Shown here piece after piece: positions 46,267-58,220 of a DNA stretch of 64,000 nucleotides. Origin of the DNA: Thermothielavioides terrestris NRRL 8126 (taxonomy: Eukaryota > Ascomycota > Sordariomycetes > Sordariales > Chaetomiaceae); the NCBI RefSeq assembly GCF_000226115.1, contig NC_016458.1:5676001-5740000 (forward strand), in the 5' to 3' direction. Position numbers and translations under genes: made by a program. Numbering within the stretch: position 1 is the stretch's first letter; the number at the start of each line of letters is the position of its first letter. A model generated the notes under the pieces. It searched no databases and had not been told where the DNA came from. It was given only the letters and a program-made list of their open reading frames with translations.

Positions 46267-48402
46267 TTGAAGGAATTCCTACGGCTGCGACGAGTCATGG
46301 TTTCCCTCGTTTCGTTTCGGATATCCATGGATTTTACGGTGTTGAGGGAGTGAGGATTGTTTTGGATTTGCGCCGCCGGCATCCAAACCACAGTTACAAG
46401 ATGGTTGCAACCGTTGCTGCGCTGTTTGTCTGCACCCGCAGGGCGAAATGGGTCTGGGCAGTGCTATATGATCCTCGGATACGACTCCAGGGGTGGAAGA
46501 ATCAAAGTCATGGGACTTAAAACAAGACGAGGGTTGGAAACACCTCAAACGGAGCACACTCAACGGGGAGTCCTCCGCGAGCGATTCGAACTTCCGCAAT
46601 GATCTTGCTTTAGTCAGGGACCACGGAGGCATGTACCTTGAACCCTAACAGAATCATGTGCACGCCCCCGCAAAAGCTGATGCTTGCCTCGTCGAGCAGC
46701 CCCCTGGCGCCACTTGCGACATGCTGCGACCCAGTCCAGACCCTGATCTGGCGATAATCAACCCTAGCTCGCAGATCAACCAGCCACGATGCGCAGCGCA
46801 GTTTAGCCGGGCGCGTTGTTGCCGATCCGGGTCTCTGGGGAAGGCCGTTCTGGCGCCCGGTGCCAGAACAAACATTGGTTCGATGCGGCCACGCGCTGCG
46901 CCAGGAAGCTGCAGCAGTTGCCGTACTTTGATAGTACTGCAGAACGCTAACCTAAGGTATCGCGGGGCTCCTCGGCAGCTTGTAGGAGCTTGTGCCGGCC
47001 TTCTGGTTCAAAGGTCAAAGATGGGTACAGGTGTGTTAACGTTACATGATTCGGGCCGCTGGCGGCCTCAGGGTCCGATCTTGACTGTCGCAAGCTCAAG
47101 CTTTGCCCGCCTACCAAACAGGGCGATCGGCACACCCCTCTGTTGTGGCAATTGACATCACCTGTGTTCCGCGGCTGGTGGTCCAAGATTTGAGGTAGGT
47201 TGGTGGCAGCGCAACGCTGCGCTTTGTGGCACTGCATTCTCGTGCGAATGGGTCAAGGGATGCCAAGTTCAGGTCCGTGTGAAACATCAAGCCGCGCAAT
47301 CGGCAACAGGGCTGGATTGGGGCGGGCAGATCATTGTTCGTTCCACTTTTTGAGGCCGGTGGTGACGTGGGTGGGACAGAAGCTGTCCCGGTTAACGTTT
47401 CAAAGCGGCGCCAGCGGCGAGGAGGACCCGCTCTCCCCAGCAGCCAGCCGCCACAGGTCAGGGATCCCCACACTCCCTTCCCGTTACCCGGCCAGAAGCT
47501 TGTGGCGCAATTCCCCCCCACCACGGACTCCTGGCCATGGGACCCTTGCCGCCGCTCAAGCATGCCGCAGAGGTACCAGATCGCGCAGGTCTTCCCAGCC
47601 AGCGATTTTTCCTTCTTTTTCACCCGTGTATGTACACTACGGTCTGCAGTTGATCATGGCTTCGTCTTTGTGACTCTACTACGCTACTTGACAGGTTTGC
47701 GCCATGTCATTCTTCCGCATTTAGTTTTTTTCCACGGCAGATTGCCCATCGTTGTTCGGCTCCGCAGGTCGCGGTGGCGGGACCTCCAATCTGGCCATCG
47801 CACACAGCAACCATCCTGGAACATCCTCGGCGCCGACAGGGGCCAAGTTCAACAAGTACAGAAACACACACTCGATCCGCTCGTAGTTACAGCTGACGTC
47901 TCCGGCTCATGTGCGAGTCCTACGCTCTGGACGACTTTTCTTCACCTCCTTACTCGCGTCCCCGGTCGTCTCGCCCTTACACTACGGCCGCGGAAAACTC
48001 GGGACTAACCAGACGCTTTTTCATCCCAAAGCCGGTGAATTCGGCCAAAGTCTCGCAACCCACGGACCTCTTCTTCAGTTCTCCAGTCCTCCACGTCGTG
48101 TGTCTCAGGCTACAGCTCGGCTCCTCCACCTGCCGCATCTTTGTCTCCGCAGCCTGTGGAGAAGAAGAGGCGACCTAGACCAAACCTTGTTGCTAGTCTA
48201 GTCTCCTGCCCAACTCAGCCGCAGTGCAACGACCAAAAACCGCAGTTCATGCCGCCGCCGACGCCCTCCGCAGCGTTGACGCCGATACCACGACGACCTC
48301 TCCAGGAAATATCCATTGAGCCGACCGCCGCTCACCGAACCCGCTACCCAAGAATACAACAACGCTGACGGCAGAGTCGTCGAGTCAGCTCCCGGCGCAG
48401 CC
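46267..48402. other. Long intergenic / promoter region
   Basis: About 2.1 kb upstream of the magnesium-transporter gene. Open frames here overlap on both strands and lack family resemblance. A GATTCGAACTTCC string at about 46573-46585 recalls a tRNA B-box on the minus strand but no tRNA fold can be drawn. Confidence 0.5.
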
Positions 48403-50666
48403 ATGGACAGCGCCGCGCAGGCCGTCGGCCATGTCCACGGCTTATACGCCCGCGCCGCCGCAGACAGGCCGGCCGCGTTCAAAGCGATCGGCATTGGGCT
48501 GGCCGTCGGCTCCGGAGTGTTCATCGGGACATCGTTTGTCCTCAAAAAGGTTGGGCTGCTCAAGGCGAATGAGAAATACAACGAGGTGGCGGGCGAGGGG
48601 TATGGCTACCTCAAAAACGCCTACTGGTGGGCCGGCATGACCCTCATGATCTTGGGCGAGGGGCTCAACTTCGCCGCCTACGCCTTCACAGACGCCATCC
48701 TGGTCACGCCCCTCGGCGCGCTCTCCGTCGTCATCACGACTATCCTGTCTGCCATCTTCCTGAAGGAGCGGCTCAGCATGGTCGGCAAGGTCGCTTGTTT
48801 CCTGTGCATCGTCGGATCTGTTGTCATCGTCATGAATGCGCCCCAGGAGTCGTCGGTCGCAACCATCCAGGAGATGCAAGATTTCGTCATCCACCCCGGC
48901 TTCTTGGCCTACGCCGGCGTGATCCTCGTGGGCGCTGCTGTTGTGGCAATCTGGCTGGGGCCCAAGTATGGGAACAAGAATATGCTGGTCTACATCTCCA
49001 TCTGCAGCTGGGTGGGCGGGCTTAGTGTTGTCGCTACTCAGGGGTTGGGTGCCGCCATCGTTGCGCAGGCGGGCGGCACTCCGCAGTTCAATCAGTGGTT
49101 CCTCTACGTTTTGTTGGTGTTCGTCATCGGGACGCTCCTGACAGAAATCATTTACTTGAACGTGAGGTATTCCATGTCCATTATTTCCAATCCCGTGTTT
49201 GCTGACGGCCCCTACAGAAAGCCCTCAACATATTCAATGCCGCGTTGGTTACTCCTACGTACTATGTCTACTTTACGAGCACCACCATCATCACCTCGGC
49301 CGTCCTATTCCGGGGGTTCAAAGGGACCCCGACGTCCATCGTTACCGTGGTAAACGGCTTCCTGACTATTTGCGCCGGCGTCGTACTCCTGCAGCTGTCC
49401 AAGTCCGCCAAGGACGTGCCCGACACCGCGCTTTTCACCGGGGACTTGGACCAGATTCACACCATTGCCGAACAGCCACAGTCTGAAACGGAACCAAAGG
49501 CCGATGCCATTCGGGGCGCGGCGGCAATCGTTAGGAGACTCTCCTCTGCCAGACAGAAGATGGAGCTCGAAGAATTTAAGCGACTACAGGAGGAAAAGCG
49601 ACAGGAGAGCCTCGCGCCGGTTAGCGAGGACGGTGCGCCCATCTACGAGTGGGATGGGATCAGGCGGCGACGAACTATGACCGTCAGCACCCGCAGGTCC
49701 ATGACATCCCCGGCGCCCACCCAATTCGCGCCGCCCACGCCGCACCCCCCTCTGGGGTGGTCGCACTTCCCGACCCCGGAAGAGCTTGGCGAGGCTAACA
49801 GGCCACTCTCGCCGGCGCTCTCCAGCATCGTCGGCACCATCCGCACCAGAGCGCGCAGCGTGCTGCTGCCTGGGCATCCCGACTTTCGCAAGACCGCCGA
49901 GCCGCCCAAGGTGCAAAGCCCGATGCACCCGGTCCAGCTCACGTCGATAGCAGTGGCCGGGTCAAAACCCGGGGAGATCGAAGAGTACAGCCTGCCAGGC
50001 ACCAGCGTCGGCGAGGACAGCTCACGGTCCGCGCGGCGGGTGCAATTCGGGCCCGACTCCCGCAATGTGTCTGATGACAACCAGTCAGCCATGTCTTACG
50101 CACCGCTAACCCCGCCATCTCACTCCGCCCGCCGCCAGTTTTCCTTCCATTCCATGTTCCGACGCCACCAATCCCACGCCCACGGCGACGGCAGCGGCAG
50201 CGGCGGCAGCGGGCACGACGACGCCGACCACCAGCACCACCACCACCACCCGCTGTTCGCGCGAGGGGCCCGGCAGGGGATCTCGCCGCGCGGCTACTCG
50301 AGCCCGCAGATCCGCGGCGCCACCGAGGAGGAGACGCTGGGGCTCGTGAAGGGCGACTCCAACACGTCCCAGTCGATGCCCGCGCTGGCGCAGTACGACG
50401 ACAGCGACGAGGACGACTACACCGCCGAGTACTTCGACGACAAGCAGGCCCGATACGGGCACAGCATCACCAGGGGGTACGCCGCCAACCCGAGTCCGCC
50501 GCGCAGGAGGGGCAGCGACGAGAAGGGATCCAGTGAGGCGCCGGTCGACGATCATGAGACGTACCTCCAGCGGCTGAGGGATCGGCGGCGGAGTGGTGGC
50601 GGCGGCGATGATGGCGGTAGGACGCCGCCGGCGGGTGGTGGTGGGCGGATGGCAGGGTTCATCTGA
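48403..50666 (+). CDS. NIPA-type magnesium transporter with long tail
   Basis: Exons 48403-49161 and 49218-50666 give 735 residues. The first 320 residues form the NIPA (DUF803) membrane domain of about nine helices: IGIGLAVGSGVFIGTSFVLK, WWAGMTLMILGEGLNFAAYA, FTDAILVTPLGALSVVITTI, SAIFLKERLSMVGKVACFLC. Splicing joins IIYLN to KALNIFNAALVTPTYYVYF. NIPA proteins move Mg2+ across plasma or endosomal membranes. The remaining 400 residues are a cytosolic, Ser/Pro/Arg-rich tail with a His-rich patch (HDDADHQHHHHHP), acidic DSDEDDY and a Gly-rich end; it is far longer than in animal NIPAs. The start at 48403 (AGCCATGGAC) is the first in-frame ATG; the extra upstream frame has none. Confidence 0.92.
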
Positions 50667-52185
50667 TTTCTACGGTCTCATTTGCTTTTTGGGTATATTA
50701 CTGTTTATGCTTGGGAAGAGCCTAGGCACGACACACGGACGATGAATGAATACAGCATGACGACGACAGGAAGGGGGGTACTTCATGAATCAGCACCACC
50801 ACACTCCGTTTTGGTTATCCTCTACCGGCTGCACCTTTTGAATGGGCATGCACCTCGGGCAGCTTTCCATGTTGCTTTCTGGCTCTTTCGGGTTGGTTCT
50901 GCATGGGATCAGGGAGGATAGACTGGGCCGGTTTGGCATGGCATGACAAGACAGGTCGTGGCACGGTGTGTGGCTTGAGGCATCCTGCATGATTCGATCA
51001 TTGTATACTACTACTAGCACTGGTGGGTCGGTTGGCATACACGGCAATGGAGAGTTGGGTGCTTGTGGTTTGCTGGTCACGGTGGCTGTGTGGAGAACTG
51101 TTGGCTTTGTTCTGTGACGATGCTGCTCTTGTGCTCAACGCTTGCCGTAGACTGGTTGTTACTGGATGGCCGCGAGGGCGTTCTCAGCGACAGTCTCGGT
51201 GGTGTGGTATCTGATCGGTGGATAGGGTTACAAGTTCATGGGTTAGCATCTATACGGCGATTCGGACATGGGCCAGGCGCTCTCGTGGTAGAAGTCAAGC
51301 GACAATATGATCTTGCCACTGTCCTGCCTATGTTTCGGCTGATTGTCACGACTGCCACCTCGAATTCTCTGCGGACTGCCAGCACTCACGTTGCACAACG
51401 GAGGAGAGACAAATTGCTTCGATTATACCATGTCTTGTTTGTGAATTATGCCTTATCACCAGACCACCCATCGACTTCGGTCTCCCGTTCTGTTCCTCTC
51501 CTCATCTCCCTCTCTTGCGCATCGTCGTCCAAATGGGCCACTCCGCTCCACCAAGCTTAAGCTACATAGCAACTCCACATAATCACCAACCGTCTCGCTT
51601 CGGCTCTCTGCGCATATCTCGATTTGCCAAGGCCGCGTAATTCTGAGACGGCCTGTCGCGGACCCGGTGACCGAAGCTGGAGGACCTGAGGCAAGTCCTC
51701 ACACACATTCCAGTTTAGCCTGTTCCTCAAGACTGGGCAAAATAGCAGAGAAGAACTATGGCCACTTCACGCTTGACAAGGAAGGGCCGAGTAACGGAAC
51801 ACTGCCGGCAGTTGCCCTAGCATCATGCGTGGCATGTGGGACAGACATCGGTAGTATAGACGCACAGCCGGACCGGACCGGCCCATGAGTGGTGTTTCGG
51901 CACTTTCCAGGACCTTGATTTGGGGCGGCGATATCCCACCCGGCCACAATCTCCTCTGCCGCCTGGGCAATGACCTCTACCCCCGGGCACGCCAAAGGCG
52001 TGTCGTGTTTCATGACCGTCTTTGCATGTTATCCAGCACGCTCTTCATGTCGCTCATCGCCCGCTGCTCTGACTAGTGACTGAGCTTCACTTGCGTTCTC
52101 GCCTGCCTTGCTCTCAGGGTGCACATCCGGAGGGAGAGGGTACGAAAGGGACTCTCCTGATCCCTTTCTGAACAGCCTATCCAAA
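50667..52185. other. Intergenic region
   Basis: About 1.5 kb between two plus-strand genes. Open frames up to 165 codons show no family resemblance. It should hold the promoter of the Ras-like gene. Confidence 0.45.
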
Positions 52186-53502
52186 ATGGCGCGTCGCGGT
52201 GATGAACCGACGGTTCGGATCTTGATGCTCGGAGCGGCCGGGGTAGGCAAGAACTGCCTCGAATCGAGGGTAAGGGCCACGGAACATCGATATGGGCTCT
52301 GGGCGTCGGACTCTAATAGCTAGACAGTTCACCACCATGACATATCCGCCCGTGTACAACCCGGCCTTGACGCTCAACAGTAGGCGCTACCTCACACTCT
52401 CACGGCACCAGCACACTCGGCCCGAGGGGTCTACTCAACTGCTTCGAACCTCGAAAAGTCTTGACGGCTTTGGGAACAACGTCGGAGCTGGAGGGACAAG
52501 CTACTCCCCAGGCCTCTCAGGGGCTTCTCCTACTTCGGCACCCGAACAACAACACAGACACAAGACCACACCAAACCAGGAAATACCGCACCGGCCGTCT
52601 TCTCCAAACAGAGAAACGGAATCCGGCGCCGGCGAGACGTATCTCGTCGAACTGATCAACGACCCCTCTCTTCAGGACCCCAAGCACCGAGCGCGGGTGC
52701 TTGCAAAAGGCGAGTACGACGCAATCCTGCTCGTCTACGACATCGGCAACCGCGAGTCCTTCGATGCGATTTCCAGCCTGCACAGCGAGATTCCCCGGCG
52801 AAAATCTCCGCGGAAGAACCCGCCTGGCGCGGTCCGCCGTTCGCGGAGCAGCATCTTCGGGAACGGCGCGATATCAGGCACGGCAAACCGACGAGGAGAC
52901 GGCCGGACTGTCGTCGCGTTGGTGGGGAACAAGAGCGATCTCGACGATGAGCCGGACAGCCCCTGTCCCGCAACAGACACAGATCCTCCAGCGGGGGACA
53001 CGGAAGAGGACGGCCTCATGCGCTCAATCCCCGAGAAAGTCGCCGCCGCCGCCGCCGACGACGAGGAGGCTCGTCCGCTTTTGAATCCCGCCGATAACAT
53101 CTCACTCCCACAACTCGACAGCCGCAGCCCGCGCTCGGCGCTCCTCCCCTCGCCATCGCGGTCCGAGCACCTGCCCTCTTCCTCCTCTGGCGCAGGGGAT
53201 TCGCCAGCAGCGGCGCAGCAGTCTCCGTCCTTTCTCCCGGACAGACACATAACCATCGCAGCGCTCACCCCGCGCCGCCGGCTACCTCACCAGCCTGCTC
53301 ACCAGGAGCCGCTTCTTCCTGACGACCGAGCGCAGCGACGACAGGTCTCCCGCGCCGAGGGCCTCGCCCTCGCGCGGGCGCTGCACGCCAGCACGCCGTT
53401 TGTTGAGGCTAGCGCGCGGACGGGCGCCAATGTGGAGGCGGCGTTTGAGGCAGTCGTGCGGGCCGTGGTGGAGGGGCGAGGGGAGCAGGAACAGGGGAAG
53501 GA

Positions 53503-53549
<47 letters not shown>

Positions 53550-53881
53550 GGGAGGGGCAGAGCACGGGGAGGGAAGAGCAGCCCGGTCGTGGGATGATGG
53601 AGGTTTTGGGGGGTGCAGATGAGAGTGGGGGTGGGAAGAAGAGGAAGGGGCGGTTGCGGAAGGGGAGGAGGCGAGGGAGTGAACATCAATCAGAGGCGAT
53701 AGGGGCGGTCGGAGACGGGGCTGGTGGCCGGAAGAAGTACAACGAGATTGAGGAATCGCCGTTGGAAGAGGGCACCGAAGCTCCGGTAGGGCAAAGGCAG
53801 CGGCGGGAGAGCGTGCTGAGGCGGCTCGCCGATGTGTTCAGGATGTGGACGGCGGTTGCGCTGGCGGACAGTGGCTTGTGA
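52186..53881 (+). CDS. Divergent Ras-like small GTPase, atypical
   Basis: Exons 52186-52269 and 52328-53881 give 545 residues. A P-loop (GAAGVGKN, residues 16-23), a Ras-like core (YDAILLVYDIGNRESFDAIS, about 158-177), the base-binding NKSD at 229-232 and an SAR motif at 390-392 place it in the Ras superfamily. It is highly unusual: the P-loop Ser/Thr is Asn, the switch I Thr is Ala (YNPALTL), and no DTAGQ switch II motif is present (ELINDPSL stands there). A disordered insert of about 150 residues separates NKSD from SAR. The C-terminus has (QERA)n repeats, a basic KKRKGRLRKGRRR block and no CAAX lipidation box. It may bind but hardly hydrolyse GTP. The 58-base intron joins CLESR to FTTMTYPP. 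Confidence 0.8.
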
Positions 53882-54140
53882 AAGGCCCTAAAAAGGGAGT
53901 GAGTGAGATGGTAGATGTGTCTGGCAAAATCTCCTTCTGCAACCGATGGAACAAATGCTCGTCGTCTCATCATTTCGTTCCGTCATGTACAGGTACAAGG
54001 AAGCCCGAGGCTAGGGAAATGGAAGCAGAAAATCGTTGAAACCCATTGAACGCCGCGCTATGCAACCCGCCCCGGCCAGGCCCTGAATCCGGACTTTTGA
54101 ATCCCGAAGCGGTATCCAAAAGCGGCCGGAAGAGGCGCGT

Positions 54141-55092
54141 CTACCAGTCAGCCGCCCAGCCGTTCTCCGCCAGAAACTCCTCGCAAGCCTGCTTGAGGTC
54201 GAGGTTGGGTCGAAGGTCGCTTATGTACAGTGGGTCCCTGGTGAGCGGGTCCAGGGGCTGACGGCGCAGGTGCTCCACGATGGAGGCACGCTCGTATGAC
54301 TTGCCGGTTTTCGTCTGCCGGCAGGTTAGGACACAGCCAGCACAATGGCTCTGACATGGAAACTCACAATGACAGGATCGACCATGACGCAGAAGCTGAT
54401 GTCGTCGATGGCCCAGTCGGGAACCTGCCGCCGCTTTTCCCTGGCCGGTCTCGCCTTTTCGAACACGTCGCGCACCAGGTCGATCTTCGCCCTCCACTCG
54501 TCCTCGATCTCCCTCCTGCTGCCCTCGTCCAGGCCCGCGGCTTCCCGCACAGCCTCGTCACGCCCCCTTTCGAGCAGCCCGATCACCTCCATCTCCAGCT
54601 CGGACGTCTCGCGTATCCTGCGCTTCTCCATGTCGTCCCAGCGCTCCTTCTTACACTTCAGCACATGGGTCGTGACAGTTCCCAAGCTCTTGTCGAGCGT
54701 CTTCAGGCACAGCTCGTGCGCCTTGAGCGCGTGCGTGAGCGCCTCGTCGTAGGCGCGCAGGGCGAGGTGGGCTTGAGAGAGCGAGTAGTGCGCCTTCATG
54801 CTGTCAGGCGCCAGCTTGAGGCACTCGGTGCAGTCGGCGATGGCGTTGTCCCACTGGGACAACTTTAGGCGGGCCATGGCGCGGTTCGTGTAGAGTGCCG
54901 GGTTGTGGGGGTCGACAATCAGGCTGCACGGCCGGTTAGCTCTCGCATGGATCAGCGTTTGTTGGGGGAATCCATGGATCCATGGACCATTGGAGCATAC
55001 GCCTGCGAATAGAGAGCCTCGGCCATGACGAAGTCGCCCGCCTGGAAACGGCGGTTGCCCTCGTCTTTGAGCTGCAGAGATTTTGCCATCAT
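54141..55092 (-). CDS. CHIP-like TPR/U-box ubiquitin ligase
   Basis: Three minus-strand exons, 55092-55001, 54923-54368 and 54314-54141, give 273 residues. Three TPR repeats occupy about residues 3-110 (LKDEGNRRFQAGDFVMAEAL, PALYTNRAMARLKLSQWDNA, AHYSLSQAHLALRAYDEALT). A charged helical linker leads to a C-terminal U-box (DISFCVMVDPVITKTGKSYE, then LDPLTRDPL, about 197-260). This is the architecture of CHIP/STUB1, which binds Hsp70/Hsp90 tails through the TPRs and ubiquitinates their clients. Budding yeast has no such protein; filamentous fungi do. Introns are 77 and 53 bases. The start may be 55092 or the next codon, 55089 (MMAKS). Confidence 0.93.
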
Positions 55093-56338
55093 GAAAAACG
55101 TCGCAGCATGGTCCTTCCGGCGGACTTCCGAGGCTGGTTGCAGAGAACAGGATCCGAACGAACGTGCACTGCCTTGGGCGGGCAACCTGGGAGCTGTTTT
55201 CGATTATTTGGAAACGGGCGGCCGTGGCTGTATTGCGCACAGCGCAGCGCTGCGTCAGGGCAGACTGTCACGACACTGCCGGTACCTCAGGTCTACCTGT
55301 TAGCAGGGAAAAGGTTGCCTTCGGCAAGTACTTCCAGGTTGGCAAAGAGGAGCTCAGGTGGGCGGCTGTGTGATAAGGTTGCCGGAGTTCGGCGGCAGCT
55401 TCAGCGGGACAACCGGGCAGCTTTAGTGGGGCTCAGGTTGCCCTGAAGATCACCCCGCGGTAGCCGTTACACACCGAGAAGTGTATTTTAGTTGGCCAAG
55501 GTGGGGCATCAATTGGGCCCCGATTTGTCAAAACCGGGAAGATTCCAGAAGCCGGGCCAGCCAGGGCGCTGTGCTTTGATTCACTTGAAGGGACCGAACT
55601 GCGCCCATTCACCATCATGTTAACTTAAGTTGCATTTCAGTTCCGGTCCACGTCACGGCTGAGTGCTGCTGACGGTTTCAAAGGCAATAGACTCTTACTC
55701 CCAAAGCATTCACAGGCAGTGTATATGCACCAATCTCTTTGTTGTGTGTCTCATGGCGTGTTGACCAGTGAGGTCAGGTGTTCGCTTAGTTATCTGCACC
55801 CTGAGGCCGTGTCGTGCGACATCCTGACACAGCCTCGCAGGCTCCAATGGATGGGCTGAACTCCACGAACCGTCGCCTGGCTGGGCGGCTGTCCCAGGCC
55901 GCTAACGATGATGCATCATCACTCACACTACGGAATACATACACAGAACTTTCAGTTCCATTCCAATTTCTTGTTTCATTCGGGCGGTTGCTGCGACGAT
56001 GACGCTCGTCCAGGACCCCAAGAACCTTCCGTTGGCAGCGAAGTGTTTGGCTTGACTGGAGGCAGGGAAGCCACCAAATTGCGTGGCTCGCTCGGCAGGC
56101 CAACTCACGCTCCAGGCACCAGGCTCTCTAAAAGCGGGGAATGCGGTAGGCTTCCAACCTAGCGAGCTCCACGGCACCTGTTGAAAAGAGGGCAACACAG
56201 CAGCGCCTGTTGAGGCGCAGCGGGAGGCAGAGAGTGACATGTCTCCTCTACCAAAGCTCGACAGCAAGAGACAGACATCCATCTGAACCGAAACAAGGTG
56301 GACGCACCCGGCCCTGGCGTTTGAACTACTCCAGGATA
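55093..56338. other. Divergent intergenic region
   Basis: About 1.2 kb holding the promoters of the CHIP-like gene (-) and the next plus-strand gene. No gene or repeat supported. Confidence 0.5.
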
Positions 56339-57436
56339 ATGGCCAGCCAAACCATCGACACCAGGTCCTTCGCGCTCAGCGCAGACCTCCAGCTCTCATC
56401 GCCGTTCTTCACCCTCCTCCCGGCCGAGATACGCAATCTCATTTATCTTGAGTTTTGGAACCTCTCCGCTCGCCGAAAGCACATCATTCGCAATGAAAAT
56501 CCGGAAATGTCAGTCTCGGGGGCTAAAACGAAGCTGTGGTCGCATGTCGGCTGCATTGCAGATCCTCGCGCCGAGGATGTCCGGTTTGAGAAGTTTGCTA
56601 CGGAGACAGACCCGGCCGAAAAGCGGGTTTGGAAGAAGAGGTTGCAGAGCGAATGGTGCTTTCACTGGGCCTGTGAAGAGCGTCATTCCCAGCCGCCCTC
56701 CGAGAGCGGGATTGCTTCTGGAGTCCAGGGTGACCCTGAGGGAGCCAGGTCCAACCTCATGGATGTCCTGTTGACTTGTAAGCGGATGTGAGTGGTAGCA
56801 ACCCCTGACTCAATCTGGCGACCGTGTTCATCGCGGAGCAGGTACATGGAATGTCTCCCATCTCTCTACGGCAACACCACCTTCATCTTCACCGACACGG
56901 GCACCGCGGGGGCCTTCCTCGAGCTTTACAGCCAGGACATGGAGCGGTATCCACTCCGCTCGCTGGAACTGTGCATCCGCGCGACCAACATCATGACCGA
57001 GATCTACTACCCGTCGGCCGGGCCCGGCGGCGACGAGGGGCCGCCGGCCGTCTTCGCCGGCAGGGCCCGGCCCGGCCTGTCCATGAGCAACAACCCGTGG
57101 CAGCGGGTGTGCGACCAGTTGGCGCAGCTCCGCAACCTTCATGAACTGCGGGTCTGGTTCGACTCGCGCGACCTGCGGCCCTGGCACAAGCGCGTCAGCG
57201 AGACGCGCTTCTTCGGGAAGCTCTTCGACGTGCGTGTGCCGGACAAGCGCCGCTTCGTGCTCGGCCTGCCAGAGCTCCCTGCCCGGCGCGGGCCGGACAC
57301 TCATGTGCTGGAGGGCCAGTACCTGGAGGGGGAGCGGCTCGAGGATGCACCGTTCACGGTGGAGAGGGGTCCCCGCCCGAATAACTGGCGGATTCATCTT
57401 CGGAGCATCATCAGTGCCGGCGCACTTGCTGGTTGA
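56339..57436 (+). CDS. LPAEIRN-motif fungal protein (DUF7730-like)
   Basis: Exons 56339-56787 and 56842-57436 give 347 residues. The N-terminal FFTLLPAEIRNLIYLEFW is the hallmark of a very large fungal family related to F-box-like proteins and DUF7730; a second block, LMDVLLTCKRMYMECLPSLY with GNTTFIFTDT, also fits. A solenoid-like middle and CDQLAQLRNLHELRVWFDSR follow. F-box-like members may recruit targets to ubiquitin ligases, but for this group no function is established. The 54-base intron (donor GTGAGT) joins CKRM to YMECLPS in frame. Nothing in the context points to a specific role. Confidence 0.85.
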
Positions 57437-58220
57437 TCGTAAATGTACCCAGGTTGTCGACACGCCAGGGGCAAAGAAGATGTTGTCCATAGCAGCAGAC
57501 AAGCCATCAGCACTCGTTTCATGACCTGCACAGTTTCCCAACGCACTAAGACACATCTCGTCTCTAGCAGCCTGGTTCTATTTAGCGGCCATCCCTCCGT
57601 CATCGACCATGTCTCACTTGGGCTGCTCTCAACAGTCCATTGCATCATTACCCAGCAAATCGACTGCATTCCAGTCACAACACACAATGAGTATATTTAT
57701 CCGCACGCAAGTGCTGGACCGAAGAAAATAAATGCCGGACAAGCCAGTCCCAGCGCCACATCTTGTCCCCCCAAACAAGAAACGAGATCTTCCACCTCCT
57801 CAATGTATGTACGAAGGGAATACCGCAAAGTAGCCAGCGGTACAGCCAGTTCAACCAGCCGACGGCCGCGAGCGGCTCGAAGCTCTGAAGAAAGGCGCGT
57901 ATCCATCCCTCCCCGCCACGACACACGAGACACGGCGAATCCGCCCATCGCCGCCGCGTCCCCCAGTCCAGCCCGATATTCAAGAACCATCCGTCGTTCG
58001 CCCCGGGACCCCGCCCATTACACCACCGCCACTCCTAAACGCCATCCTTGCTACAGGGAGAAAAGAAGGCAACACACGAGACAACACACAAACCACTTCC
58101 ACATGGCATCAGCACCAGCACTTTATTTTCGACCCCACCTCCCCTCCCTTCCCCCCTTACACCGGACACTAACCGCGCCACCCAGACCCCAGCCCTATCG
58201 AATTAATATTATCATCATCC
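57437..58220. other. Convergent 3' intergenic region
   Basis: Lies between two convergent genes and contains their 3' ends. One plus-strand frame of 350 codons crosses it (57443-58495) but is Arg/Pro/His-rich and runs into the antisense of the SH3 gene; it is not accepted. Confidence 0.5.

Noticed and set aside
46540..46640. Possible tRNA on the minus strand (GTTCGAATC-like B-box)
   Set aside because: No paired T-arm stem around the loop and no A-box at the right distance; a tRNA fold cannot be drawn.
44990..50666. Secondary-metabolite cluster around the Nor-1-like SDR
   Set aside because: Neighbours are Ada2 and a magnesium transporter; no synthase, P450 or cluster regulator is present.
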